Below are positions 1-12,681 of a DNA stretch of 64,000 nucleotides, in pieces; the stretch's first letter is position 1, and every line of letters begins with the position of its first letter. The translations under genes and the position numbers were made by a program. Source of the stretch: Jaltomata sinuosa (lineage: Eukaryota > Streptophyta > Magnoliopsida > Solanales > Solanaceae); assembly GCA_003996215.1 (NCBI GenBank), contig QJPP01000036.1, positions 1-64,000 of the forward strand, written 5' to 3'. The notes below the pieces were generated by a model. That model was not told the DNA's origin. It worked only from the letters and a program-made list of their open reading frames with translations, and ran no database searches.

Positions 1-1391
1 TCCTCAAACTGACGGCTCTGAATCTGATCAATCAAAGTAGAACGAACCTTAATACTGGCGAGAACTCTGCTAGGATCCGACAAGTCAAGCCTAACCAGAC
101 GGTTAGCCAAGGACTGGATGTCCAAGGCCAACGGTCGCTCTGAAACTGAAAGAAAAGCTAGGCTACCCATACTCACTCCCTTCCGACTCAAGGCATCCGC
201 TACCACGTTTGCCTTGCCAGGATGATACAAAATAGTGAAGTCATAGTCCTTCAGTAACTCGACCCATCTCCTATGTCTCGAGTTCAACTCTCGCTGACTC
301 GTGATATACTGAAGACTACGGTGATCAGTGAAGATCTCACAGTGAACTCCATATAGGTAATGCCTCCAGATCTTGAGCGCGAAAACTACCGATGCCAACT
401 CTAAGTCATGAGTGGGGTAGTTGCGCTCATGAACCTTCAGCTGCCTCGATGCATATGCTATTACTCGACCCTGCTGCATCAACACACAACCAATACCAAC
501 CCCAGAAGCATCACAATACACGGAGAAGCTCTGACCCTCAACCGGCAAAGTCAAAACTGGAGTTGAGGTCAATAAGGCCTTAAGCCTCTGGAAGCTATCC
601 TCACACTGATCCGACCACTGAAATGGGACATCCTTCCTAGTCAGCATAGTCAAGGGTGCTGCTATGGAAGAAAATCCCTCAATGAACCATCTGTAGTAAC
701 CAGCTAACCCAATAAAGCTGCGGACCTCAGTAGCAGTAGTAGGTCTAGGTCAATCAAGAACCGCAGAAATCTTTCCCGGGTCAACCCTAATCCCATCCTT
801 AGACACCACGTGCCCTAGGAATGCAACTGACTCAAGCCAAAACTCACACTTTGAGAACTTGGCATAAAGCTGATGATCTCTCAAAGTCTGGAGTATAACC
901 CTCAAGTGCTGCTCATGCTCATCTCTACTATGCGAGTATACCAAGATGTCGTCTATGAAAACTATCACAAATGAGTCCAAATACGGCCCAAGAACCCTGT
1001 GCATCAAGTTCATAAAGGCTGCGGGGGCATTAGTCAACCCAAAAGACATCACCAGGAACTTATAATGGCCATAACATGTCCTGAATGCTGTCTTAGGGAT
1101 GTCCTCCGCCCTAATCCTCAACTGATGGTAGTCAGACCTCAAATCAATCTTCGAAAACATAACTGAACCCTGAAGCTGGTCAAACAAGTCATCAATCCTC
1201 GGTATCGGATACCTATTCTTCACTGTCACCCTATTCAGCCGCCGATAATCAATACACATGCGCATCGACCCATCCTTCTTCTTCACAAAGAGAATAGGAG
1301 CACCCCAAGGTGACACACTAGGTCTAATAAACCCCTTAGCTAACAGATCCTGGAGCTGCTCCTTAAGCTCCCTCAACTCAGCAGGAGCCAT
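1..1391 (-). pseudogene. pol: Ty3 pol fragment: reverse transcriptase and RNase H
   Basis: Reverse transcription of the element RNA and removal of its RNA strand in the cytoplasmic particle. The RT portion (1391 down to 750) is open for 213 codons. It starts MAPAELRELKEQL, includes CIDYRRLN and GLTNAPAAFM, and carries the catalytic FIDDIL form of the YxDD box around 935-965. The frame is stopped where most relatives have Trp (VLD-stop-PRPT, a TGA at 750). Below 750 the same frame continues recognisably as RNase H: YCDASGVGIG, YASRQLK, TDHRSLQY and finally YHPGKANVVADALSRK, after which the window ends. The stop argues for a defective copy, although a single TGA could also be a sequencing error. 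Confidence 0.88.
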
Positions 1392-1435
1392 ACGGTAAGG
1401 AGAAATAGAAATAGGGCCTAGTGCCCGGCTCTAAC

Positions 1436-2014
1436 TCAATAGCAGAAATCAATATCTCTCTCAGGTGGAAGGCCTGGCAGGTCGGTAGGAAACACATCGA
1501 GGAAGTCTCTAACCACAGGAACAGACTCAGGAGAAGTAGGGTCAGCACTAACATCTCGGACATATGCTAGATAAGCTAAACACCCACGAGAAATCAACTT
1601 CCTAGCTCGAAGACAAGAGATGATCCCAGATGGTGCATGGCTAACAGAACCCTTCCACACAACCGGGGATACACCGGGCACAGCTATGGTAATGGTCTTG
1701 GCATAACAATCCAAAACCACACGGTGAGGGGATAACCAGTCCATGCCCAGTATCACATCAAAATCTAGCATATCAAGAATCATCAAATCACCCCAAGTCT
1801 CTGAATCACAAACAGATAACATACAGGATCTCACAATCCGATCCACTACTAAAGAATCTCCTACTGGGGTCGAAACAGAAATAGGAACAGATAATGGCTC
1901 ACTAGCCAACCCCAAACAAGGCACAAAGTAGGCAGATACATATGAACAAGTGGATCCAGGATCAAATAAAGCCATAGCAGACTGATGGCACACAAAAATC
2001 GTACCTGTAATCAC
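1436..2014 (-). pseudogene. Ty3 aspartic protease domain and PR-RT linker
   Basis: Retroviral-type aspartic protease that would cleave the Gag-Pol polyprotein. The 192-residue frame contains the flap-bearing fold signature ALFDPGSTCSYVS; the active site reads D-P-G-S rather than the canonical D-S/T-G, as is common in plant chromoviruses. A second conserved block, LDFDVILGMDWL, lies near residue 90, and the linker ends with VFPTDLPGLPPERDIDF, which normally leads directly into RT. The frame is lost near 1436 and RT resumes in another frame at 1391, so there is an indel between the two domains. No initiator Met is expected here; the domain would be made as part of the polyprotein. Confidence 0.85.
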
Positions 2015-2059
2015 AGCATCTGAGGCCTCTGCCTCTGGTCTCCTAGGGATCGCGCAAAA

Positions 2060-3335
2060 CTAACGACGACCTCCACCTGCCCGACCGCCATCCCTACCAC
2101 CTGCTCTGCCGCGCGGAGCACCACCTCTAATCTGACGACCACCTCCTCTAGCCGGAGGCTGAACTGCTCGTAAAGGCTCGGCCAACTGAACTGTACCCTG
2201 ATGAGGGCAATCTCTAGTTAAATGACCAATCGCACCACAAGTAAAACAAGCCCCTGACAACCTACTCAGTCAAGATGAACCAGCAGATCCTGTATGACCA
2301 CCACGACCTGATGCCCCAGAAACTGTACCCCTCAAAGACTGGCCGCTATAGCCCTGATGGCTGCTCTGACCTTGCTCGAACTGGGTACTACTGAAAGTCT
2401 GAAGGGAAGCCTGAACCGGTCGGCTGGACTGACCCTGGTGCTGCTGTGGCTGATAACTCTAGCTCCACTGGCCAGGACCTCTATCGCCATATCTGGAACC
2501 ACTATAGACACCCTGATATCGAGGCCTCTTATCTCTGGGCCCCTGATCATGTCGCTGTAAGTCCTCCATAGTGCGGGCATAGTCTACAATAGCCTGGAAT
2601 GACCGACCACTGGCAATCAATATCTCAGCTGGCTGCCTGATCTCTGGCCTCAAACCCCATACAAATCTGCGAATCCTATCTGCCTCGGTAGGAATAATCA
2701 TAGCTCCGAACGGTGCTAGCTGATGAAAACGGGTCTCATACTCCGAGATAGTCGTAGACCCCTGCACGAGGTAAGTAAACTGCTCCCTGTGACGCTCCCG
2801 ATCACTCTGGGGTAGGAACTTGGCCATAAAGGCCTCATAAAACTCAGACCAGGTCAAAGGAGGTGACGATGGTGGTCTACAAGCAACCTGGGCCCTCCAC
2901 CATAACTTCGCTGGGCCCTCCAACTGATAGGTAGTATAACCAACCTTGTGAGTCTCCAACAAACCCAAATGATGCAACATCTCCTCATAGGTACTAATAA
3001 AGTCATGTGGATCCTGTCCAGAAGTACCAGCAAACCTCGGAGGTGCTAACCTCAAAAACCTACCCAACGCCTTCTGCTCTAACTCTGTCATAACTGGGCG
3101 AGGAGCAAGAGGCTGTGCAACAAATGGAACCAGAATGACCTCCGCATGGGGAGCCATAGTAGCCAGCTGCGCTCCTAAGCTCTGTGCACCCAGGGCTGCC
3201 CTCTGAGCGGATGTCTGCGCTACCTCAGAAGGCCGCTCTCCAATCACACCCAAAAGCTGTAATAGTAATCCCCGAATATCTGGAGACTGAGCTACGGCTG
3301 GAGCTGGCACAGAAGTGGGCACTGGAGCTGGTACT

Positions 3336-3381
<46 letters not shown>

Positions 3382-3556
3382 GTGCCCGAGCTGCCCCCTG
3401 ATCCACATGCTGCTCGGGCTCTATCTCCACCCTTGTAGCTCTAGCAGGTTCCACTGATCGAGGGCGTCCTCGACCCTTAGCTGGAGTGGGACGCTCATCT
3501 TCGCGTGATACCGATGATCTCGTACGAACAATCTGCGGAAGAATGAAGTAGAACAA
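2060..3556 (-). pseudogene. gag: Ty3 gag with CCHC zinc knuckle
   Basis: Structural capsid/nucleocapsid protein. A 365-codon frame (3556 down to 2459) begins MFYFILPQIVRTRS. It has an Ala-Pro repeat at about residues 59-85 and then the retrotransposon gag core (FISTYEEMLHHLG, KLWWRA, FLPQSDRERHREQF, FVWGLRPEIR). It stops after GPGQWS. The zinc knuckle CFTCGAIGHLTRDC (C-x2-C-x4-H-x4-C, 2200-2250) lies in a different frame followed by an Arg/Gly-rich stretch, so at least one stop and one frame change separate capsid from nucleocapsid. The Arg/Gly-rich tail is typical of nucleic-acid-binding Gag ends. Confidence 0.85.
3304..3381 (-). repeat. 12-bp coding minisatellite (Ala-Pro repeat in gag)
   Basis: About six imperfect copies of a 12-base unit (plus strand gctggagctggt) encode an Ala-Pro run in the gag N-terminal region. 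Copy number of such a unit is prone to slip. Confidence 0.85.
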
Positions 3557-3730
3557 ATGAGATTTCCAGAAACTTCAAGGGTTCTACGCACGACACAGAA
3601 GCAATGAAAGAGTCAAATTTCCTAAAATGCCACTGTAGCCTCCCAAAGATTGAGTACGGACGTCCCCGCCCTGATCCGCAGGACTCTATTAGACATTGGC
3701 TCTTATACCGATGAAACCGGTGAACCTAAG

Positions 3731-3742
3731 GCTCTGATACCA
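3731..3742 (-). other. Primer-binding site, initiator Met tRNA
   Basis: On the minus strand TGGTATCAGAGC lies three bases inside the LTR end at 3746. It matches the complement of the 3' end of plant initiator Met tRNA used by Ty3 chromoviruses, and it fixes the LTR boundary and element orientation. Confidence 0.9.
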
Positions 3743-3745
3743 AGT

Positions 3746-6700
3746 TGTCACGACCTGATTTATTGATCATGATGGCACCTACAACCCCCGGTAGGTGAAC
3801 CAATCCCCGTAGCCCAGGACAGTTAGTAATGGGCTACTATCTAACAAATAAGAGAACAAGACGAAGAGAATAGATAACAGGGATATATATATATACATAT
3901 ACGGAAACTAAACCAAACCCCAAGACCTGGTATCATAGTATAGAGCCAAACTACATACATGGAGTGCAAATAATCCAAAACAATATATACAGATGTCTCT
4001 GAATGGTAATAGAGTACATGAAGCAAAAGATAAACTAAAGCTAAGCTCCGATCGCCAAGAGCCCACCCTCAGTCTGAAGTAGTCCCCAACAGATCTCCAA
4101 GCATGAATCACAGCGATCTAACAGCGATGGCCCACGCTAGGATCTGCACCCAAAGATACAGGGGGGTAAGGTGAGCACCAAATGCAAAGCATAAGGTACC
4201 TAGTAGGTATCATAGGCCGACTGGGCACATATAAGATAAAAGCGTAGTAACAGACAGAATAGAAGCAAGAAGTCACAGAAATCAATGAAAGGTACACAAG
4301 AACTATCCCAGAGGGAAATCAACAGAACCACATGTGAGGCCAGTAAGCAGAATATACACACTATAGGCACAGGTGAGTAAGAAATAACGCACCTGGGGTC
4401 CTTGCAATAACAGTGTATACATAATAAGTTTACAAAATGGACGGTATACCGGTAATCTCAAGTGTAAGAAGAGGGAAAGAGTAATCATAGACATGCTTAG
4501 GGACATGAATCAAACTCAACTAATCATAGCAATCTCAAATCCAGAAACTAACAGTCTAGCAGTAACCAATTTCATACTAAACCGTAGCAGGGAACAATTC
4601 TGTAAGTAAATAGCAAAAGTACCTACAGTCCCCCGGCCGCCCATACAACTGAGGAACACAAACAAGTGAAAACAAACCCTCCAGCATCCCATACTACCGG
4701 AGCATACAATCAACAAACAACAAACAAGGGTGGAGCCTCAAACGATGAATGATATGATGCATGAAGATCTCAAGTGAAATGGTATCTCTGTATGTACCTC
4801 CTCCGGTGCCGATCCGGCCCAGCAAGTAGGTTCCATGGAAGGACACTGCTCGTATACCTCTACTCCACCGTATACCCTTCCTCCGGCACACGCAGACCGT
4901 AGCCCCTGGCCTGGATGGGAAGGTCCATGGAGGTCCCAGACCCCATACTAAAACTCAGTATCAAAACATGTCGTCCGGAAGCAAGTCCGGGTTCAGGATA
5001 GAGACCCAGTCTGGAATATGCATGCCCAGACCCTGTCCAGGACTAAAGTAGTAGGAAAATATCTCAAAAACCCCTCCAAGGGTGCCCGGGCATAACCGAT
5101 TCTAAACAGTAGAAAGTCATCTCAGGTGCTCGGTCCGACCGAGGCTAAAAATCATCTCAAGTAGCAAGAAAACTCAACTAGCACCCCGGCCCTGCCGAGT
5201 CTAGCGTTAATCGTAAAACTGGTGATTTAAAACATAATTTTACTTCCTTTTATCCAGGAATATTCACAAGTTAAATCAAACCATTTCCAAATTATTTCCA
5301 TAAAAAATAGGGCCCCCGGGCCATGCAAGGTTTAGAAAATAGTGCCAGTAGGCCCGAAGCCAAAACCATAGTAAAACATGGATAAAACCTCTTTATATGC
5401 ATGGAAATGGTAAGATCACACACAATAGCTACCCAGCAGCTCACAATCAACCTATCGACCCTGCACAGGCCCACAGCTACTCAGCAAGCATAACCAGCCT
5501 AGAAGGATAATTCTATGCCCGGGACTCGCAGACATTCCCAAAATCCCACCTTCTATGTTCCAGAGTCAACAAGGCCTCACAGGACCACAAGGGTAAATAA
5601 AATATATCGGCAAATACTACAAGCAACGGAGGAACAAAGTAGGCGGACATGAATAAAGCGGTCGAGGTCTGTGGTACCAACCTAATAAACTAACCCAAGG
5701 ATGCCCATTAATACAATTTTATCCTATATATGCGGAGTCTAGGGAAAATAAACCGTAACCTACATGTCGTCCGATGACAAGCTTGAACTTCCCCGAAAAA
5801 GCTCCAACATGAAATCAAACTTGAACTCGGGCTTGAATAATTTGACGTAGATAATTAATTTCCTTCAAAAATTTAATATAACATCAACATTTAATTGGTT
5901 CCACCAACCCCTTCTCTCTATGCGTATGTATGTATATGGAGCAGCCAACAACACACTACACTTGTTAATGAATGAAACAAAGGTTCAGTGAACTTTGTTA
6001 ATTTCCAACATAAATAGAACTAGCTAAGTGTTGGTAGGTGATGGCCACCTAATGGACAAATGGCAGCATGTATTTTGGTGTGGCATCCCTTGATTCCACG
6101 TGGAATCTTGGTGATACACCATAATATATTCTTTTCCCGATTATGTATATATTCGGGTATTGAATAGGTTCGTGATAAAATAAATATAGCTTTTTGAATA
6201 TACCATAATAAATAGAAACTTATTTCAAATAAACCTACTATATTATAATAATAAATTTCAACATAACTAAATTTACTATCTCCGCTAAAATATTACAATG
6301 TATAAAAATCTTATAAAATAAATACATATACAATTATATCGTAACAAAATTTTTTTTCATAAACCTTTAAAATATTTTGAAAAGGTAATAATAATATAAT
6401 TTTCTACCACCTTCGACTTTTAAATTAAATATTTTCAAGTACGCACGATTTCGATACTCAAGAACCCTCTTGGAACCCTCCCTTATGCTTTCTCACTGTT
6501 TCAGAACTGAAATGGCATTTTAAAACGTGAAGTTGAGGCTTAAATCGAGTTTGACCCGACCCGGTTCGCGACCCGGTTCGCAACCCAGTTTCTGACAGAC
6601 AGTCCACGGTAAAACAATCATAACGTTTTACTCCGAGATCAGTTGGACGTGAGGTTTTATGCGTTGGAAACTAGACTCGTAGACCTTCGATTTGGTATTT

Positions 6701-7107
6701 TGGGGGACTTCTAAATCTTTATATATTGAGAGAAAAGCTCTGAGACAGTTTACCCAAAGTTCAGAAAATTTATTAAAGAACTTACGATAACTTTTGCCGA
6801 CTTGCTTGACTTCAAAACTTATCATACGATCAAACAAATGGACCTGGCACCGAACTACCAGTCCCAACAAGCCTTAAATGACTTGGGTCTGTTACAATAA
6901 GCTCTAACGGCACAAGGAAAACGTGTATGTAAAAATGACCGGAAGGGTCATTACAGTTCTCTAGAAAATAAAACTACGGTCAAGACGACAGACCGTGGTT
7001 CCAGACTACGATTCGTGGTCTTGACCGTAGTTCCTTGAAACTTGAATTTTTCTGAATTTTTCTGCTGAGTACAGTCCAGTAGCTGGTTTAGATCCTGGGG
7101 TGTTACA
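3746..7107 (-). repeat. 5' LTR (3.36 kb) of the left chromovirus
   Basis: The minus-strand LTR starts TGTAACACCCCAGG at 7107 and ends GTCGTGACA at 3746, adjoining the primer-binding site. The length is long but within the range of Del/Tekay LTRs. It contains no gene; short open frames within it are chance. A second, diverged copy of the same LTR family starts at 21499, with clear similarity over the first hundred bases and in blocks near 4690 versus 22675 and 5740 versus 23735. Confidence 0.85.
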
Positions 7108-9289
7108 AACATGGGCTTCTTCCATTCCTTTTATGGCTAGCATGATATTTAGCAATAGGGTACCATTACTTAAGTATCTCCAAACTTGGGAATTGTATAG
7201 GTTTGTCACTTAATTCACTATCAATGTATCAATGGTGATGTTCATTTTGTCTAGAAGAATATGAATTGAATAGTCATGGACTAGGTTCCAATGCTCCAAT
7301 TTAAGCGCTACACATTAAAAATTGATGCACTTTCAAGGCAAAATTTGATAAATGGGATTAGATTTATTAAAAATATTTAATCCTGGAAAGTATGTAATAG
7401 AACTAAGCTTTGCAGCTAACAAGAGCATGTTGTATTGTAACACAGAAGCCAGCTTACTTATAAGAAGGTGTATTCTTCCAAGCAGGACATCTCTTTAAAC
7501 CATGAAATAGAATTATACCCTATATGCTAAAGTAGAATTTAACCTTACTATGTCATTGGATTATTGCAACCTCTCAATTAATAAGCACAATAATTGTGAT
7601 TGAAGATTGCCTTTATGCAATGGACATCCTTCTCATATGGTTATAACTCATGTTAGTTGTTAAATTAAAATATGCTTTGAGCTCTTTCAAAATTACTTTT
7701 TTGAATTTGTATGTATAATTTAAAAAAATACCTTAGCTGATTTTAGGAACAAAGATACCTTTGATCCACTAGTTATTTAGTTTTCTATAAATGTATATTA
7801 AGCTACCTTGATTACGTGCATGACATTGATTGTCAAAAGAATAATTTTTCCAAAATGTCTAATTTTTCCTCTGATATCATGCCTCTTTTTTAATGTTGTT
7901 GTATGTTATATTTGCAAACTGATTTGCATTGAGGATAATAATATACAGAAGGTAGCAAAAATCTCAAGTTAATTATATCATCATTGGACTACATGTGACT
8001 AAAAAAAAGCTTATACATTGGTCCTTCAGAACATAAAGTGATGTTAGCAATTTGAATCAGTAGCCTGCATAAGGTATCTTTCTACCTCTTTATTTGAGAA
8101 ATTTAATTTTATCCTTAAAATATTAAGGCTATTGGGGTTGGTTCAATTTTTATTTTGATGAAAATAATTCATGTAACAAGAAACACATAATTTTCTACTA
8201 TTAAATTGCTCCTATTTTATTTATATGTTCATCAGTTCATGTGTGCTTTGAGATTTATTTTATGGTAGATAATTCAAGAGTTTGTTTGCATTTTATGTTA
8301 AATAGTTATTCAAGCAGAAAACTTGCACTTCTGCAATTGACGAAAGCAGTGTATGATATTCATATCTTGCCGTCAATGGCAAATAAAGTAAAGGACTATG
8401 AAAGTGCTTAGTTTGAGATCTAAATATATGCTTGTGCAAGTAGGCTATCAACTTGGTTACATGTAAAGGATGTTTCTTCATGTGAAGTCTTTAACTTCTT
8501 ATGTCATTTGAGTTAATCGTAGATGTAGCCATTGCATTTGTGTATGCAATACCTATGTGCTTGAACTATTAAAACCATATGAAGAAGGGTACTCTCTTCA
8601 TTATTATCATATGTTCTGTTAGACATGAATAGTGTTCTTGTTTATATCTTCTAAAGGGATTATAATATATTTTCATTGCTTTTTTCCCCCTCTTTAACTT
8701 CAATGAAGCGACTTTAACTTCACAATTTATTTATTTAGTTGGTGGATCCTCCCAAAAAATGTTGGAAAGAAATGGTTTATTAGCCAACTAAAGGTGCAAA
8801 TTCGTGTTGGACTTTTGCAGACACTATTTATTATAATATATTTTTTCAATTTAGGCTCTGTCTTGTTATTTGTTTATCATATCTGGATGCACATTAAACT
8901 ACATAACACAATCTAAGAAATTTTTTTGCTCTCTTCAAGAAAGTCTCAAGAATTTACTGTTTATGCTCCTTTTGCATCAGAGAAAAGCTTTGAGAAATAC
9001 TACATGAATACATATGGTTGACATACTTATGGGAGGAGAAGATATGAAGACCAGAGTCTTATGATTTGGAGGAGGTCACATATGTTAAATGTATCTGCTG
9101 AAAGTAAAATCCCATATGTATATCTAAAGATGATTGTGCTTTTTCCTTTGTTGATATCATTTGAAGGTCTAAATATTCAATTGTACAATTCAAATAGGCG
9201 TTAGGTTGATGTTTAAATTGTTATCCTGCAAAAAGAGAAAAGAGCACTCAAATTATTAGACCCGTGTGCAGCATAGTCAAACAATCATC
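7108..9289. other. AT-rich intergenic stretch without recognised genes
   Basis: No long open frame, no coding motif and no terminal repeats were found by eye over about 2.2 kb. It separates the left chromovirus from the decayed pol remnant beginning near 9290, and may be older repeat DNA too diverged to recognise. Confidence 0.6.
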
Positions 9290-10860
9290 TAGTATCATCC
9301 TGAAAAGACTAATGTAGTGACTTATGCCTTGAGTAGGAAGGCAGAAAATATGAGTAGCTTTGATTTGCTACTAGCTGAGGAGCATTCTTTTGCCTTGGAT
9401 ATTCAATTTTTGGGTAATAGATTTGTGTGATTCAACATTTATGAGCTCGGGAAGGGTTCTCGCTTGTGTAGAGGCTCAGTTTTTATTATTGGAGTATATA
9501 AAGGCTCAACAATTTGAGGATGAGAAATTGAGGTTGAGTAGAGACAAGGTATTGAAAGGCAAAGCTAGAGAGGCAATTTTGGTTCACAAATATGTTTTGA
9601 GGATCAATGGCGTGTTTGTGTTCATTGAGTGGGTGATTTGACTAGAAAGATTATGGAGGAGGCTCACAGTTCCAAGTATTTTACCCATCCAGGATCAGCA
9701 AATATGTACCATGATTTGAAGCAACACTATTTGTAGTGTAGGATAAAGAGGGACATCGTGTAGTATGTATTTTAGTTTTCAAATTTTCAACAACTGAAGT
9801 ATAAATATCAAAGACCATGTTATGGATGACACAAAGAATGCTTATACCTGAGTCAAAGTGAGAGCGGATAGCTATGGACATTGTGGTAGGCTCGCCACAG
9901 ACTTTGAGGAAATTTGATGCTATTTGAGTCATGGTTTATAGGTTGACCATGTCCCCTCACTTTGTGCTAACTTAGACTATGTATAATGCAGAGAGATTGG
10001 CCCTTATCTATATCGTAGAGAGAGTTTATTCACACGGGGTGCTTATTTCTATCATATGAGACAGGGGTACTCAATTCACATCTTATTTTTGGAGATCCAT
10101 ACAAAAGGAGTTGGGCACCCAGGTCAAGCTTAGCACATCATTTTAGCTGCAGATAGATGATCAGTCAAAAAGGACAATCCAGGTCCTTGATAATATTCTA
10201 CGAAAATGTGTCATTGATTTTGGAGTCATTTGGACTAGTTTTTTCCCTTGGTTGAGTTTGCTTACAATAATAGTTACCATTGTAGCATCTATATGGCTTT
10301 GTTTATGGCATTGTATGGTAGAATATACAGATCTCTGGTGGGTTGGTTCGATGAGGTCAGGCCTTGGGACACAAACTTTTTTAGAGATTCCTTTGGACAA
10401 AGTGAAGTTGATCCAGGAATGACTTCTTACAGCTTAGAGCAGGAAAAAGAGCTATGCAAACCAAACATTTTAAGCTTTAGAGTTCATGGTTAGAGAAAAG
10501 GTGTTATTAAAGGTATCACCTATGAAGGGTGCAATAAGGTTTGTGAAGAAGGGAAAGGTCAGCCCTATGTTCAATTGTCTAGGTATTTTAAGTGTTCATC
10601 TAGTTTTCATGTATCTATATTAAAGTAGTGTCATTCGGATGGCTCCTATGTGATTCAATGTGACACAATATAGTTGGATCAAAATTTTACCTTTGAGGAG
10701 GAGCCTATAGCTATTTTGGATTGAAAGATATGGAAGTTAATAACCAAAGACATAGCATTCGTGAAAGTATAGTGGAGACACCGTCCAGTGGAAGAGTCCA
10801 CTTGGGAGACTAAGTTGGACATGCGGAGCAAATATCCCCAGCTTTCGGACCATTAGGTAC
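9290..10860 (+). pseudogene. Highly degraded chromovirus pol: RNase H tail, integrase, chromodomain
   Basis: Fragments in shifting frames follow the expected chromovirus order. The RNase H end reads YHPEKTNVVTYALSRKA (near 9295). The integrase zinc-binding region reads EEAHSSKYFTHPG then MYHDLKQHYL (near 9660-9735). The catalytic core has WERIAMDIVVG and DRGTQFTSYFW (near 9870 and 10060). The chromodomain reads WRHRPVEESTWETKLDM (near 10770-10825). Many stops and frameshifts are present, and the third catalytic acidic residue was not identified. This is the oldest element in the window and cannot be functional. It is independent of the flanking chromoviruses, because it lies outside both pairs of LTR boundaries. 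Confidence 0.8.
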
Positions 10861-12681
10861 TTTCTATCTCTTGACGTTCAAGGAAGAACATATAATTTAG
10901 TAGTGGATCACTTGTGAGCTTGGGTGGTATGATTTCCAAGGTGGTCAAATACTTATTGACTGACTTTTTGAGTTTTGGAAGTTTAAATCTTAAGAAGTTT
11001 GATCAAAGTCAAACATTTGGAGTTAAAGAGGTCAATTGTGGGTTCTGACGATTGCACTAGGCCCGAAGGGTGATTTGTGACTTCATTGGATGGTTTGCAA
11101 AGGTCCTAAGCACTCAAGAGTGATTTGGCTCCTCGAACATAATTCTAGTGTTCTTAAGATTTGAAGTTGACAACGATCAATATTCGGTCAAAACAAGCTC
11201 GAAATGGTGATTTGATAATTCCAACAAGTCCAAAATGTGTTCTATGGTCAAATTGCACAATTGGTTTGTGTTTGAGGGGTTGAGAATGAGTTTCAGGTGT
11301 TAAACCAAATATTAAGTATAGAAAATTTTTATTGTCATTGGGTGAAAGCGCTATCAGCTCACAAGGCACGTGATCGCACTAGAGGGAGTCGGTAGGGAAG
11401 CGCCACTGGTGCAGCAAGTGCGCACAAGGGCCAAACAACCGGCCAGTGCTGGCGATGGGTAGGGTGACAAATCATGCAACATGCAAAGCCATGGGAAGCA
11501 CTGATAATTCCCTTAATGCATGATTGCACTGGTTTATAGTTCCTTGTTTTGCGCAATCCTGCCTAGTGAATTACAGTAGTTAAACAATGATTTTTTCGTG
11601 ATATTTCACTTGTTTCCACCATTGTTGGACTTCTAGAGCTCGAAATGGGATGATTTTTGGTACAATTTCTTTGTCTTCAAAAGGGGATAAGCTTCTAATT
11701 TATTATGATAAATCTTCATTATTTTCTCTTGGATATTTAGCTTTAATCCGTGTTTGGAGAATTAGAATCAAAGTTTTTACTTTAAACTTCTAGATTAAGT
11801 TTTTGGTGATTTGGGGGTCGATTTGAACCTCATTTCAATGAAATTTTAGTTTTGAATTCCTTGTCATATAGGCAAACTATTTTAAAAAAAAATCAATTTT
11901 AACATGAGGTCTCAGGGTTGACTTTTTGGACCTTATTTTGATCTAAACCTTTATATTGCGATACGGGTATCTATTGACTCATTTTCTCATGTGGATCATG
12001 ATTTTGATAGATTGGGACCATTTTGAGGCTTTATGCAAAGAAAAGGGGGTGGTGTGAGGGTTCGCAGTGTATTTGCTCGACCTTTGAGGTAGATTATGAC
12101 TACCCTTCTCAGACTTAGCTTAGGTAGTAACTTGTTGCATAAATCATATTATGGGTTGGGGAAAATATTGGATTTAGAGTAGTGGATGAATTGGATTGTT
12201 ATTGTAGAATTTGAGATTGGGATTTAGGTAATAGATGGATTGTGACTTGATATTATATCGTTGTTTAGTTTTTTAGTTTCATGCATTTTATCATATATGG
12301 GAGGTTACTATGCCAATATGGGCATTGTATTGATAGTAAAATGCTTAAATTGATGGAATGTCGCCTAACGGCATGGTTTGAAAGTAAATCTATTATTTAA
12401 TAAGGTTTGTAACCTAAGGTATTTATGATGAGAAAGACATTCTTATATACCTGTTGTATTTGAAACTTACTTTATTACTGTAATCATGCATACACATTCC
12501 TTTTTATGGATCATAGGATTGGTACTATGAAATTAACGTTCTGAAAGAAAATATTTATATTCAACGTAAAATGACTTTGGATAGTTTTACTACAAATAAT
12601 ATTGAGAAAAATATTGATTATCATCCGATGAAAAATAATTTCGGATAGGGTATATGGACCTCGCAAGTCTCCCATGGATCT
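10861..12681 (+). repeat. Probable decayed LTR of the degraded pol remnant
   Basis: Just after the chromodomain comes gacgttcaaggaagaaca, similar to the block that commonly closes pol and precedes the 3' LTR in plant chromoviruses, and then 1.8 kb with no coding signal. By position this should be the 3' LTR, interrupted at 12682 by the next element. Exact ends were not found. Confidence 0.45.

Larger units (their letters stand above)
1..7107 (-). mobile_element. Ty3/gypsy chromovirus (Del/Tekay-like), 5' part, truncated by window edge
   Basis: Reading on the minus strand from 7107, the order is a long LTR beginning TGTAACACCC and ending GTGACA, an initiator-Met tRNA primer-binding site, gag with an Ala/Pro-rich N terminus, a CCHC knuckle, aspartic protease, reverse transcriptase and RNase H. 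Integrase, chromodomain and the 3' LTR lie beyond position 1. The order gag-PR-RT-RH and the primer-binding site match the Ty3/gypsy Del/Tekay chromovirus lineage. Internal stops and frame breaks between gag, protease and RT suggest it is no longer autonomous. The five bases after the outer LTR end (aacat, 7108-7112) would be the target-site duplication, but the other copy is outside the window. Confidence 0.9.

Noticed and set aside
1..2014. Endogenous pararetrovirus
   Set aside because: The RT and protease motifs, flanking LTR and Met-tRNA site are those of a Ty3 chromovirus. No movement- or coat-protein sequence is present.
3841..5474. Several 60-70 codon frames within the LTR
   Set aside because: They have no motifs, no conservation in the related LTR at 21499, and lie in non-coding LTR.
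7108..12681. Missing METE 5' exons in the region left of the TE block
   Set aside because: Both strands were scanned for the conserved N-terminal METE motifs; none was seen. Only repeat DNA and a decayed integrase remnant are present.
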